Origin: CAZGZU01 sp964529855
GTDB taxonomy: Bacteria > Patescibacteriota > Minisyncoccia > Portnoybacterales > UBA2143
Assembly: GCA_964529855.1 (NCBI GenBank)
Contig: CAZGZU010000012.1
Location: forward strand, 1-21,856
Direction: 5' to 3'
DNA length: 21,856 bases
The notes beneath the pieces are model-generated. The model saw nothing but the letters and a program-made list of their open reading frames with translations, made no database searches and was not told the DNA's origin. Made by a program: the position numbers and the translations under genes. Shown piece by piece: positions 13,005 through 20,963 of the stretch. How positions within the stretch are numbered: the stretch's first letter is position 1; each line of letters opens with the position of its first letter.

Positions 13005-13646
13005 ATGGCTGGGATTTTTATGGATGTTTTATTGGAGTTTCTCGCTCATTTTGTCATTAATGTTATTTCAACCACCGGTTATTTTGGCATTACGGTTTTA
13101 ATGGCCCTGGAAAGTGCCTGTGTTCCGATTCCTTCGGAAATCATCATGCCTTTTTCCGGATTTTTGGTTTTTGAGGGCCGTTTTATACTTTGGTCAGTGG
13201 TTATTTGGGGAGCTTTGGGCAATTTGATTGGTTCAGTCATTGCTTATGCAGTTGGTTTTTATGGCGGTCGTCCCTTAATCAAGAAATACGGCAAATATGT
13301 TTTGATTGCCCCGGCTGACTTGGAGCGAGCCGACCGCTGGTTTAAAAAACATGGTCAGAGCACGGTTTTTTTCAGCCGTCTTCTGCCGATTATCAGAACC
13401 TTTATTTCTCTGCCGGCCGGCATAAGCCGCATGAACTTCAAAAAGTTCTGCTTTTATACTTTAGCCGGTTCATTGCCCTGGTCTTTTGTTTTAACTTATA
13501 TCGGTATACTCATGGGTGAAAATTGGGCGGATTTGGAGATTTATTTTAGAAAATTCCAGTGGCTTGTCGGCGCCTTGCTTATTTTAGGAATTATCTGGTG
13601 GATTCGGCGACATTTTAAGGGCCTTAAGGCCCATTCAGGGAAATAA
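13005..13646 (+). CDS. DedA family membrane protein
   Basis: The 213-residue protein is a DedA/SNARE-associated (VTT) family member. It has ALESACVPIPSEIIMPFSGFLV (about 29-50, with the conserved acidic and proline residues of the re-entrant loop), a GxxxGSxxAYxxGxxGG helix (about 67-84), and FFSRLLPIIRTFISLPAGISRMNF (about 117-140, carrying the essential Arg residues). Several hydrophobic spans follow, including a C-terminal LVGALLILGIIWWI helix and a basic tail. Family members flip undecaprenyl phosphate or phospholipids across the cytoplasmic membrane. Such a lipid-carrier role would fit the nearby polyprenyl-phosphate glycosyltransferases; this link is inferred. The start could also be the ATG at 13020. 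Confidence 0.93.
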   Translation: MAGIFMDVLLEFLAHFVINVISTTGYFGITVLMALESACVPIPSEIIMPFSGFLVFEGRFILWSVVIWGALGNLIGSVIAYAVGFYGGRPLIKKYGKYVLIAPADLERADRWFKKHGQSTVFFSRLLPIIRTFISLPAGISRMNFKKFCFYTLAGSLPWSFVLTYIGILMGENWADLEIYFRKFQWLVGALLILGIIWWIRRHFKGLKAHSGK

Positions 13647-13649
13647 CTT

Positions 13650-14456
13650 ATGAATCAAAAACCTTTAATTATTGCCAACTGGAAGATGAATCCTTCTACC
13701 CAAAAGCAGGCAGAGCATCTTTTTGAGGCAATAGAAAACGAGGCCGCAAAAGTAAAAGAGGTGGAGGTGGTCATTTGTCCGCCCTTTATTTATCTGAATA
13801 AGCCAGCAACGATTTTGGGCAGTCCGGACAGCAAAGTTAAACTGGCCGGGCAGGATTGTTTCTGGCTGGAAGAGGGCGCTTATACCGGAGAAGTTTCCCC
13901 TTTGATGCTCAAGAATTTAGGTTGTCAGTATGTGATTGTCGGCCATTCCGAAAGACGGCGTCATTTTCAGGAAACTGACGAAATAGTTAACAGGAAATTA
14001 AAGGCGGCTCTGAAAGCTCGCTTAAGGCCAATTTTATGCGTGGGCGAAGAAGCGCGTGATGCTTTTAATTCCAATGGCCAACCCCTGAATGAAATGAGTT
14101 TGGTGGTGGCCGAACAACTGGAAAAGGATTTAAGAGATATTAATGCGGCCCGTATCAGAGAAGTAATTATCACTTATGAACCGGTCTGGGCGATTAGCAC
14201 GGAAGCCAACGGAACAGCCTGTTCGCCGGATGACGCCATGAAAGCTGCTTTGTTTATCCGTAAAACCTTGACTAAGCTCTATAGTCGACCTCTGGCCGAG
14301 AAGGTTAAAATCATTTATGGAGGCAGCGTAGACAGCCAGAATACGGTTGATTACGTTAAGGGAGCTAACATGGACGGAGTGTTGGTGGGGGGCGCTTCAT
14401 TGAACGCCACGGAATTCATCAAGATTATCAAAAACATTGGAGACATTGGGAAATAA
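13650..14456 (+). CDS. tpiA: Triosephosphate isomerase
   Basis: The 268-residue TIM barrel carries IIANWKMNP (7-15, with Asn10 and Lys12), YVIVGHSERR (94-103, His99), TYEPVWAIS (175-183, catalytic Glu177) and IIYGGSV (221-227). It interconverts dihydroxyacetone phosphate and glyceraldehyde-3-phosphate. The phosphate-gripping loop 6 is unusual: after VWAI it reads STEANGTACSPDD instead of the common GTGKTATPEQ, so its hinge is changed and slightly longer. There is also a small insertion around FNSNGQPLNE (139-148). It is three bases after dedA and six before pgk, in the same operon. A weak AGGGA precedes the start. Confidence 0.95.
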   Translation: MNQKPLIIANWKMNPSTQKQAEHLFEAIENEAAKVKEVEVVICPPFIYLNKPATILGSPDSKVKLAGQDCFWLEEGAYTGEVSPLMLKNLGCQYVIVGHSERRRHFQETDEIVNRKLKAALKARLRPILCVGEEARDAFNSNGQPLNEMSLVVAEQLEKDLRDINAARIREVIITYEPVWAISTEANGTACSPDDAMKAALFIRKTLTKLYSRPLAEKVKIIYGGSVDSQNTVDYVKGANMDGVLVGGASLNATEFIKIIKNIGDIGK

Positions 14457-14462
14457 TCCTCA

Positions 14463-15641
14463 ATGCATTTTCTCATGAAGTTTCTGCGGGATTTTGATTT
14501 TAAAAACAAACGGGTATTGGTGCGGGTTGATTTTAATGTGCCTTTGAATAACGACGGGCAAGTTAATGAAAAAGGCGATTGGCGCCTGGAGGCGGCTTTG
14601 CCGACCATTAATTATTTATTAAAGGAAAAAGCCAAGATTATCCTGTTGACTCATCTGGGCCGACCCAACGGTAAAAAGATTCAGGAATTGTCTTTAGAGC
14701 CGGTTGCCCGGCGACTGGAGAAACTTTTAAATCAAAAAGTCATTAAATTGGACGATTGCCTCGGCCCGGAAGTTGAAGAACAAGTCAGAAATCTTCAGGC
14801 CGGTCAGATTGTGTTGTTGGAGAATCTTCGTTTCCACCCGGAGGAGGAAGCTAATCAACCGGATTTTGCCAAGAGTTTAGCCGGTTTGGGGGAGATTTAC
14901 GTTGATGACGCCTTTGGCAGCATCCATCGGGCGCATGCTTCCATAGCCGGATTGCCTCAATATCTGCCCAGCTGTGCAGGTTTGCTTTTGGAAAGAGAGA
15001 TAAAAGTCCTGAGCAGGTTTTTGGATGTAATGGAACGTCCTTTAACCGCCATTATCGGAGGAGCTAAAATTTCCACCAAGATTAGACTGGTTGAGGATTT
15101 TCTCAACAAAGCCGATAATTTAATTTTAGGGGGTGCTTTGGCCAATACGGTTATCAGTGCTAAGGGGATTGCCATTGGCAAATCCGTCGTTGAAAAGGCA
15201 ATGGTTGAGGAAGTTAAAAAGTTAGAGTTGACCAATACCAAACTTCATATTCCGGTGGACGTGGTCGTCTCAACCGACGTCTCGGGCAAGCAGGCCAGCC
15301 GTATTGCTCCGGTAGGGAAGACCAAGGAAGACGAGCTGATTTTAGACATCGGGCCGGATACCAGTCAGCTTTTCCAGCGAATCATTTCTCAGTCAAAAAT
15401 GATTATCTGGAACGGCCCAATGGGACTTTTTGAAGTAGAGGCCTTTGCCTCTGGCAGCAAGGCAATAGCCCGGGCAGTGGCCCAGAGCAGGGGTTTTGCC
15501 GTTGTCGGCGGCGGCGACACCATTGCTCTTTTGGAAGAGATGAATTTGTTAGAAGAAATGGACCATGTTTCCACGGGCGGGGGATCCCTGCTTAAATTTT
15601 TGAGCGGCGATAAATTACCCGGCCTGGAGGCCCTTCAGTAA
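14463..15641 (+). CDS. pgk: Phosphoglycerate kinase
   Basis: The 392-residue protein is full length for bacterial PGK. It has RVLVRVDFNVPLNN (17-30), LLTHLGRPNG (61-70), LLENLRFHPEE, DDAFGSIHRAHAS, GGAKISTKI for the hinge, NGPMGLFE in the nucleotide domain and the late GGGDT. It transfers phosphate from 1,3-bisphosphoglycerate to ADP, giving ATP. The start is uncertain: a second ATG at 14475 (MKFLRDFDFKNKR) fits the family N-terminus better, and neither has a Shine-Dalgarno sequence. Pairing with tpiA places lower glycolysis in one operon with glycan genes and recJ. Gene order and frame are intact. Confidence 0.96.
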   Translation: MHFLMKFLRDFDFKNKRVLVRVDFNVPLNNDGQVNEKGDWRLEAALPTINYLLKEKAKIILLTHLGRPNGKKIQELSLEPVARRLEKLLNQKVIKLDDCLGPEVEEQVRNLQAGQIVLLENLRFHPEEEANQPDFAKSLAGLGEIYVDDAFGSIHRAHASIAGLPQYLPSCAGLLLEREIKVLSRFLDVMERPLTAIIGGAKISTKIRLVEDFLNKADNLILGGALANTVISAKGIAIGKSVVEKAMVEEVKKLELTNTKLHIPVDVVVSTDVSGKQASRIAPVGKTKEDELILDIGPDTSQLFQRIISQSKMIIWNGPMGLFEVEAFASGSKAIARAVAQSRGFAVVGGGDTIALLEEMNLLEEMDHVSTGGGSLLKFLSGDKLPGLEALQ

Positions 15642-15652
15642 AAAAACAAATT

Positions 15653-17407
15653 ATGAACTGGCAAATTAAACCAAAAGCGCCGAGCGCTTTTTTAAAACGA
15701 TTTCCTGAATTCTCTCCTCTAATTGTTCAGTTGTTCTATAACCGGGGTCTCAAGACCCAGGCGCAGGTTGATGAATTTTTTAATCCTGATTATGAGGGTG
15801 ATTTGCACGACCCTTTTTTGTTAAAGGGAATGAAAGAGGCGGTTAAGCGGATTGAGGAAGCAATCAAAAGCAGGGAGAAAATATTAATCTATGGCGACTA
15901 TGATGCGGATGGCGTTTGCTCAGCGGCTATTCTATATTCCACCCTCCAATCTCTGGGTGCCAAAGATTTTCAGGCATATATTCCTGACCGAGCCAAGGAA
16001 GGGCACGGTTTGAACAAACAAATAATCAGGCAATCAGCCAAAAAGAAAATTGATTTGATTATTACGGTTGATTGCGGCAGCAGCAATTTGGAAGAAATTG
16101 ATTTGGCTGATTCTCTGGGCATTGACATTGTGGTGGTTGACCATCATCGGGTTAAGGATGGCTTGTCCAAGGCAAAGGCCATGGTTAACCCCTGGCAAAA
16201 GGGCGATAAGTATCCTTTCAAGGATTTGGCCGGCGCAGGTTTGACCTATAAATTAAGTTCGGCTCTTTTATCAGGCAGGAAAAAGCCGGGAAATTCTTTA
16301 AAAAAATGGCTGCTTGATTTGGTGGCTTTGGCTACGGTGGCTGACGTGATGCCTCTTTTGGGCGAGAACCGAACCCTGGTTAAATACGGTTTAGGCGTTT
16401 TGGCCCAAACCAGACGACTGGGTTTGAAAGAGTTGATGAAAATTGCCCGACTTAGCCCGGAAATAACCAGTCCTTCGTTGAATGGCGAAGCTCCTTTGAC
16501 TAATCTTAGTGCTCATACCCTCGGTTTTATTTTAGGACCGCGCCTCAATGCCGCCGGTCGGATGGCTCATGCCAATAAAGCTTTTCAGCTTTTGATTAGT
16601 CAGAATAAACAGGAAGCGGGTCAACTGGCTCAAGAAGTTAATCAACATAATGTCTCCAGGCAGAATTTAACCGAGGGAGTTGTTCGGCAAGTCAGAAAAC
16701 GTCTTGATGAAAGATTCAGTCAGGCCAACCCTAAATTGATTTTTGAAGGCAGTCCGGATTGGCCAATTGGTTTGATTGGTCTGGTGGCTGGTAAAATAGC
16801 CGAACAATATCACCGGCCAGCCATAATCTATCAGCAAAGGGGCTATGTTGTCTGCGCTTCTTGCCGGGGCATTCCTCAATTTGATTTGTTAAGCATGGTC
16901 AAGCAGGGAGCGGAATTTTTTGATGATTTTGGCGGACACTCCGGCAGCGCCGGCTTTAGAATGAAAAAAGAGAATCTGGATAAAGTTAAGAATATTTTTA
17001 ATCAGCTGGCCGAGAATGAATTGAAAGAGAAAGATTTAGTACCTGGTCTGGATATTGACGCTGAATTGTCTTTAACAGACATTAATTGGTCCAATTATGA
17101 CCAGATTCAGCAGTTTGCCCCTTTTGGCCGGGATAATCCAGAACCGAAATTTTTAATCAGGGGAGCCGAGATTAGTAATTTAAGAACAGTTGGCAATAAT
17201 GACCAGCACTTGAAATTAGAATTCATAGTTTTTGATGAAGATTCAGCAGCTGTTAAAAGCTTTAAGGCAATTGCCTTTGGTCTGGCTGATTGGCAGGCCA
17301 GACTAAAAAGGGGTGGTTTAGTGGATGTGGTTTTTGAGATGGTTGTTGATGAATGGAATGGCCAGCGCAACCTGGGCATGAAGGTGATTGATTTGAGAAA
17401 GCTTTAA
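15653..17407 (+). CDS. recJ: Single-stranded-DNA-specific exonuclease RecJ
   Basis: The 584-residue protein belongs to the DHH phosphoesterases. It has IYGDYDADGVCSA (79-91, motif I with its metal-binding Asp residues), ITVDCGSSN (137-145), VVDHHR (161-166, the DHH motif) and ATVADVMPL, then GPRLNAAGRMAHA and a DHHA1 domain with GGHSGSAGF. A C-terminal OB-like region ends in GMKVIDLRKL. RecJ degrades 5' single-stranded ends in recombination and repair. It follows pgk by 11 bases without a Shine-Dalgarno sequence and is the last gene of the 11278-17407 operon. Its TAA stop lies inside the left arm of a large inverted repeat. Confidence 0.96.
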   Translation: MNWQIKPKAPSAFLKRFPEFSPLIVQLFYNRGLKTQAQVDEFFNPDYEGDLHDPFLLKGMKEAVKRIEEAIKSREKILIYGDYDADGVCSAAILYSTLQSLGAKDFQAYIPDRAKEGHGLNKQIIRQSAKKKIDLIITVDCGSSNLEEIDLADSLGIDIVVVDHHRVKDGLSKAKAMVNPWQKGDKYPFKDLAGAGLTYKLSSALLSGRKKPGNSLKKWLLDLVALATVADVMPLLGENRTLVKYGLGVLAQTRRLGLKELMKIARLSPEITSPSLNGEAPLTNLSAHTLGFILGPRLNAAGRMAHANKAFQLLISQNKQEAGQLAQEVNQHNVSRQNLTEGVVRQVRKRLDERFSQANPKLIFEGSPDWPIGLIGLVAGKIAEQYHRPAIIYQQRGYVVCASCRGIPQFDLLSMVKQGAEFFDDFGGHSGSAGFRMKKENLDKVKNIFNQLAENELKEKDLVPGLDIDAELSLTDINWSNYDQIQQFAPFGRDNPEPKFLIRGAEISNLRTVGNNDQHLKLEFIVFDEDSAAVKSFKAIAFGLADWQARLKRGGLVDVVFEMVVDEWNGQRNLGMKVIDLRKL

Positions 17408-17475
17408 GGTCGGGCCTCGAATAGTAGTAATCTTTTGCGGAGCAAAAGGTTACGCTTGAAAGGCCCGACCTTAAA
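17403..17475. repeat. Large imperfect palindrome 1 (15-bp perfect arms)
   Basis: TTTAAGGTCGGGCCT (17403-17417) is perfectly complementary to AGGCCCGACCTTAAA (17461-17475). Inside, GTAATCTTTTGC (17427-17438) pairs with GCAAAAGGTTAC (17442-17453) around a GGA triloop, with one T-G pair. The two stems are joined by an internal loop. The recJ stop codon lies in the left arm. No T-run follows in either direction, so it is not a standard terminator. It resembles REP/MITE-type elements and has a partner copy downstream. Confidence 0.8.
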
Positions 17476-17490
17476 AAGTAAGACCTAAAT

Positions 17491-17556
17491 TAAGGTTCGG
17501 TCCCTCGGATACGACCTTGCCTGCGGCAAGATCGTAGTCCTTGAGGCCAAACCTTA
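17491..17556. repeat. Large imperfect palindrome 2, related to palindrome 1
   Basis: TAAGGTT (17491-17497) pairs with AACCTTA (17550-17556). The next bases (GG/CC, then CCTCGG/TTGAGG with two G-T pairs) continue the stem. The tip is TACGA-C-CTTGCC (17510-17521) with GGCAAG-A-TCGTA (17525-17536) around a TGC triloop. Arm motif, size (66 against 73 bases), triloop and the TCG-ATA and CTTGA-GGCC blocks echo palindrome 1, so the two look like diverged copies. It ends three bases before the rnhA ATG. Confidence 0.7.
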
Positions 17557-17559
17557 CGA

Positions 17560-17994
17560 ATGAAACTTATCATTTACACTGATGGCGGGGCGCGGGGCAA
17601 TCCCGGACCGGCCGCTATCGGGGTGGTTATTACTCAAGAGGGTCAGGTCCTCAAAAAATATTCCGAGTTTATTGGTCAGGCGACTAATAATCAGGCTGAA
17701 TATCAGGCCGTTGTTTTTGCCTTAAAAAAAATTAAACTGCTTTTCGGCAAGAAAAAAGCCAAGGCCATGGAAATGGAAGTTTGTTTGGACAGTGAATTAG
17801 TGGCCAAACAGTTGAATCATCAGTATAAGATTAAGGAAAAAGACCTGCAGCCTTTGTTTATTAAGCTCTGGAATTTGATTTTGGATTTTGGAGAAGTCAG
17901 ATTTAAACATATTCCCCGGCAAAAGAACAAAGAGGCCGACCAATTAGTCAATCAGGCCCTGGATAGTCAGGCCAGAACCCAAAAACTCTTATAG
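17560..17994 (+). CDS. rnhA: Ribonuclease HI family protein
   Basis: The 144-residue protein has the RNase H fold with all four acidic metal ligands in place: YTDGGARGNPGP (6-17, Asp8), NNQAEYQAV (43-51, Glu47), CLDSELVAKQL (75-85, Asp77) and RQKNKEADQLVNQAL (120-134, Asp127). It cleaves the RNA strand of RNA-DNA hybrids such as R-loops and Okazaki primers. It lacks the basic protrusion of E. coli RNase HI, as do many short bacterial homologues. No Shine-Dalgarno sequence is present; the second palindrome ends three bases before the start, so a folded transcript would place the ATG right at the base of a stem. RNase P RNA follows on the same strand. Confidence 0.92.
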   Translation: MKLIIYTDGGARGNPGPAAIGVVITQEGQVLKKYSEFIGQATNNQAEYQAVVFALKKIKLLFGKKKAKAMEMEVCLDSELVAKQLNHQYKIKEKDLQPLFIKLWNLILDFGEVRFKHIPRQKNKEADQLVNQALDSQARTQKLL

Positions 17995-18023
17995 TTGACA
18001 AGGGCCTTTGTTTGTGATAGTAT
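17995..18023 (+). promoter_or_regulatory. Promoter of RNase P RNA
   Basis: A perfect TTGACA (17995-18000) begins right after the rnhA stop. After 17 bases comes TAGTAT (18018-18023) with an upstream TGA giving an extended -10. The predicted start, about 18030, coincides with the 5' strand of the RNase P P1 helix. Confidence 0.7.
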
Positions 18024-18030
18024 AGAAACA

Positions 18031-18372
18031 GTCCAAGTAAGCCAGATAGTCGGTCGCCTTAGGCGACAGGAAAGTCCGGGCACCATTAAGGGGATTGTGG
18101 GTAACGCCCACCGAGCGTGAGCTTAGGGAAAGTGCCACAGAGACCATACTTCTCCGTTTTAGGGGTACTCTCCTAAAAAGGGGTAAAGGTGAAAAGTGAG
18201 GGATTAAGACCCCTCTTCCCGCAGGGGAACCTGTTGGGATGGTAAACCCAATCTGGTGCAAGAGCAAAGTCCGTTTAAGCGGATAAAAAGTAGCTCGCTT
18301 GAGGCCAATGGCAACATCGGTCCCAGATAGATGGCTATCCTAGACAGAACCCGGCTTATTGCTTGCTTGGGC
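18031..18372 (+). ncRNA. rnpB: RNase P RNA (bacterial type A)
   Basis: The conserved cores of bacterial RNase P RNA are present: GACAGGAAAGTCCGGGCACC near 18065-18084 (P4 5' side), the GGGAAAGTGCCACAGAGACC block (18126-18145), and ACAGAACCCGGCTTA (about 18345-18359, P4 3' side and J). The P1 helix is closed by GTCCAAGTAAGC (18031-18042) with GCTTGCTTGGGC (18361-18372), allowing two G-U pairs; these set the ends. This ribozyme cleaves 5' leaders from precursor tRNAs together with protein RnpA. It has its own promoter and terminator. The ORF on the opposite strand here is a shadow. Confidence 0.95.
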
Positions 18373-18379
18373 TTAAAAG

Positions 18380-18404
18380 AATACGTCTTTTGACGTATTT
18401 TTTT
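18380..18404 (+). terminator. Intrinsic terminator of rnpB
   Basis: AATACGTC (18380-18387) pairs with GACGTATT (18392-18399) around TTTT, followed by an uninterrupted T-run to 18404. It begins eight bases after the RNase P 3' end. Confidence 0.93.
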
Positions 18405-18415
18405 AGTGAATAAGG

Positions 18416-18444
18416 TTGCTTTTTTCCTGAGAAATCATTAAAAT
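18416..18444 (+). promoter_or_regulatory. Promoter of the polysaccharide cluster, leaderless
   Basis: TTGCTT (18416-18421) and TAAAAT (18439-18444) are 17 bases apart. The ATG at 18452 starts after seven bases, at the expected transcription start. No Shine-Dalgarno sequence is present. Confidence 0.5.
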
Positions 18445-18451
18445 CAAAGCA

Positions 18452-19876
18452 ATGAAGAAATCAGAGCTAATTTTTACGGCTATTTTAGTGCCTCTGGATT
18501 TTTTAATGCTTTTAGGGGCTGGTTTGGCCGGCTATTTTTTGCGGACCAATGCCTGGGTGGTTCAATATCGGCCGGTCCTTTTTCACTTAAATCTGCCTTT
18601 GGCCAAGTATTTTGTTCTAACTTTGGGCGTTTCTCTCTTCCTTCTAATTATTTTCGCTCTGGTGGGGCTTTATCGGATTAAACCAAGCCGGCCACTGCTG
18701 GATGATTTCCTGAAGATTGTTATTGGTGTTTCCGCTGGCATGATGGTTTTGGTTTTCTACATCTTCCTTCGCCAGGAATTGTTTAATTCCCGGTTTTTGG
18801 TCCTGGCTGGCTGGCTGATGGCCATTCTTTTTGTTTTTTTTGGTCGTTGGCTGGCTAATGTCTGGCAGAAGTATCTGGTCAGGAAATATCATTTTGGCGC
18901 CAATCGCGTTCTGGTGGTTGGTCGGGACGGGGTTAGCCAACGAATCAGCCAATACATCAGAGGCCATCCCGGTTTGGGCTACCATCTGGTCAGTCATTTA
19001 ATTGAGCCGGATGTCCAGGAGATTAAAACCAAGATTAACAATCCCGGAGTAGAGGAAGTGATTCTGGCTGACCCGGATTGGCCCAGAGAAAAGATTCTGG
19101 AATTGGTTAATTTTTGCGAAGAAAAACACCTGGCCTTTAAGTTTGTTCCCAATCTTTTTCAGACCTTAACCGTTAACAGCCAGGCCGATACTCTGGGAAC
19201 GGTTCCTGTCATAGAGATTAGGAGAACCGCTTTGGATGGTTGGGGCAAGATAATAAAGAGGTTAGTGGATATTGTCGGTTCACTGGTAGGTATAATTATT
19301 TTTTCTCCGATAATGGCACTGGCTGCCTTGGCCATTAAATGGGATTCTTTCGGGCCGATTATTTATCGCAACGAAAGAGTCAGTCCCAGAGGTAATTTTA
19401 ATACCTATAAATTCCGGTCAATGAAATTTGAGTATTGCGTGGGCAGAAATTATCCTCATACACAGGCGGCTGATGTTTATGAGGATGAACTGGTCAGGGA
19501 AAGAAATGTCAGACAAGGTCCGGTTCATAAAATAATTGATGATCCCAGAAGAACAAGAGCAGGTAAATTTCTGGAAAAAACCAGCCTGGACGAATTGCCG
19601 CAGTTTTTTAATGTTTTAAAAGGCGAAATGAGTTTGGTCGGACCTCGTCCTCATATGCCCAAAGAGGTGGCCAAATACGAGAAACATCATAAGAAAGTAT
19701 TTAACATTAAGCCGGGTATCACCGGCTTGGCCCAGATTTCCGGACGTTCTGACCTTGATTTTGACGAGGAGGTGAAATTGGATACTTTCTATATTGAGAA
19801 CTGGTCTTTGAAACTGGATTCCTTAATTCTATTGAAGACGCCTTTGGTCGTTTTATTCAAAAGACACAGACAGTAA
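18452..19876 (+). CDS. Polyprenyl-phosphate sugar-1-phosphate transferase (exopolysaccharide initiation)
   Basis: The 474-residue protein has the WbaP/WcaJ-type layout. Four N-terminal transmembrane helices (about 8-30, 53-74, 86-107, 114-137) lead to a Rossmann-like CoA-binding-type domain (about 150-250, starting NRVLVVGRDG). A fifth membrane or re-entrant helix (271-297) precedes the catalytic bacterial sugar transferase domain, with NTYKFRSMK (317-325), KTSLDELPQFFNVLKGEMSL (376-395), VGPRP (396-400) and PGITGLAQISGRSD (421-434). These enzymes place a hexose-1-phosphate on undecaprenyl phosphate to start capsule, O-antigen or glycan repeat synthesis. The insert at about 326-360 is longer than in minimal family members. 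It leads a cluster with two GT4 genes. The sugar is unknown. Confidence 0.94.
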   Translation: MKKSELIFTAILVPLDFLMLLGAGLAGYFLRTNAWVVQYRPVLFHLNLPLAKYFVLTLGVSLFLLIIFALVGLYRIKPSRPLLDDFLKIVIGVSAGMMVLVFYIFLRQELFNSRFLVLAGWLMAILFVFFGRWLANVWQKYLVRKYHFGANRVLVVGRDGVSQRISQYIRGHPGLGYHLVSHLIEPDVQEIKTKINNPGVEEVILADPDWPREKILELVNFCEEKHLAFKFVPNLFQTLTVNSQADTLGTVPVIEIRRTALDGWGKIIKRLVDIVGSLVGIIIFSPIMALAALAIKWDSFGPIIYRNERVSPRGNFNTYKFRSMKFEYCVGRNYPHTQAADVYEDELVRERNVRQGPVHKIIDDPRRTRAGKFLEKTSLDELPQFFNVLKGEMSLVGPRPHMPKEVAKYEKHHKKVFNIKPGITGLAQISGRSDLDFDEEVKLDTFYIENWSLKLDSLILLKTPLVVLFKRHRQ

Positions 19877-19880
19877 ATCA

Positions 19881-20963
19881 ATGCGGGTTGCCTTAGTTCA
19901 CGATTATTTAAACCAGTACGGAGGGGCAGAAAGGGTATTGGAGGCATTTTGTCAGATTTTTCCCAAAGCGCCTATTTACACCCTGCTTTATGATAAAGAA
20001 AAAACCGGTTTGGCTTTTGAAGGCCGTCGGATTAAGACCTCTTTTTTGCAAAAAGTTCCTTTGGTTAAATCTCATCACCGTCCCTTTTTAATGTTGATGC
20101 CTTTGGCTATTGAGCAATTTGACCTTTCTCAATATGATTTGGTCCTTTCTGATTCAGCCAGTTACGCCAAAGGAGTGATTACTTCGTCCAGGACCCTTCA
20201 TATTTGTTATTGTCATACACCCATCCGTTATGCCTGGGATGATTCTCATAGATATATTGAGGAATTCGGTTATCCCGGAGCAGTTAAAAAAGTTATTCCT
20301 TTTTTTATGAATTATATCCGTCTTTGGGATGAGCAGGCCGCTCAAAGAGTGGATAAGTTTATTGCCAATTCCTATTTCGTGGCCAGACGAATCAAGAAGT
20401 ATTATCACAGGGATGCCGAAGTCATTCATCCGCCGGTAAAAACTCAACTCTTTTATTCGACTAATAACACTGACGACTATTTTCTAATAGTCGGTCGCTT
20501 CTTGCCCTATAAGCGATTTGATTTGGCCATTGAGGCCTTTAATCAGTTGGGTTGGCCCTTGAAGATTATTGGCGACGGACCGGACCGGAAAAGACTGGAA
20601 AAAATGGCCAAGCCAAATATAGAGTTTGTCGGTCAGGTGGCTGACGAGAAACTAAAAAATTATTATGCTCATTGCCAGGCCTTTATTTTCCCCCAGGAAG
20701 AAGATTTCGGCATTACGGCCGTGGAAGCCATGGCGGCCGGCCGGCCGGTCATTGCCTATCAGGCCGGCGGTGCTCTGGAAATTATCCGGCCGGGCATGAC
20801 CGGTTTGTTTTTCAAAGAGCAGACAGTTGATTGTTTGACAGAGACCTTAAAAAAATTTAAGCCGACTGATTTTAATCCTCAATTAATCAGAGCCAGAGCC
20901 GAGGATTTTGACGAGGAGAGATTCAGGGGGAAAATAGAGGAGTTTATTAATAAAAGTTTATGA
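19881..20963 (+). CDS. Family 4 glycosyltransferase
   Basis: The 360-residue protein is a GT-B retaining glycosyltransferase. It begins RVALVHDYLNQYGGAERVLEAF (2-23), with the acceptor-side glycine-rich loop. It has the CYCHTPIRYAWD segment (about 109-120) typical of mannosyl- or rhamnosyl-transferases of polysaccharide clusters, and a C-terminal donor domain with ILVGRFLPYKR-type sequence. The conserved E-x7-E motif is seen in EDFGITAVEAMAAGRP. It would extend the lipid-linked sugar made by the preceding enzyme, on the cytoplasmic face of the membrane. It starts four bases after the sugar transferase stop and overlaps the next gene by four bases (ATGA). Donor and linkage cannot be told. Confidence 0.93.
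   Translation: MRVALVHDYLNQYGGAERVLEAFCQIFPKAPIYTLLYDKEKTGLAFEGRRIKTSFLQKVPLVKSHHRPFLMLMPLAIEQFDLSQYDLVLSDSASYAKGVITSSRTLHICYCHTPIRYAWDDSHRYIEEFGYPGAVKKVIPFFMNYIRLWDEQAAQRVDKFIANSYFVARRIKKYYHRDAEVIHPPVKTQLFYSTNNTDDYFLIVGRFLPYKRFDLAIEAFNQLGWPLKIIGDGPDRKRLEKMAKPNIEFVGQVADEKLKNYYAHCQAFIFPQEEDFGITAVEAMAAGRPVIAYQAGGALEIIRPGMTGLFFKEQTVDCLTETLKKFKPTDFNPQLIRARAEDFDEERFRGKIEEFINKSL

Noticed and set aside
17403..17556. Integron attC sites for the two palindromes
   Set aside because: The arms lack the GTTRRRY/RYYYAAC core sites, and the flanking genes are housekeeping genes in an ordinary operon layout.
17989..18267. Minus-strand 92-residue ORF over rnpB
   Set aside because: It overlaps the conserved RNase P RNA core and has no recognisable domain.
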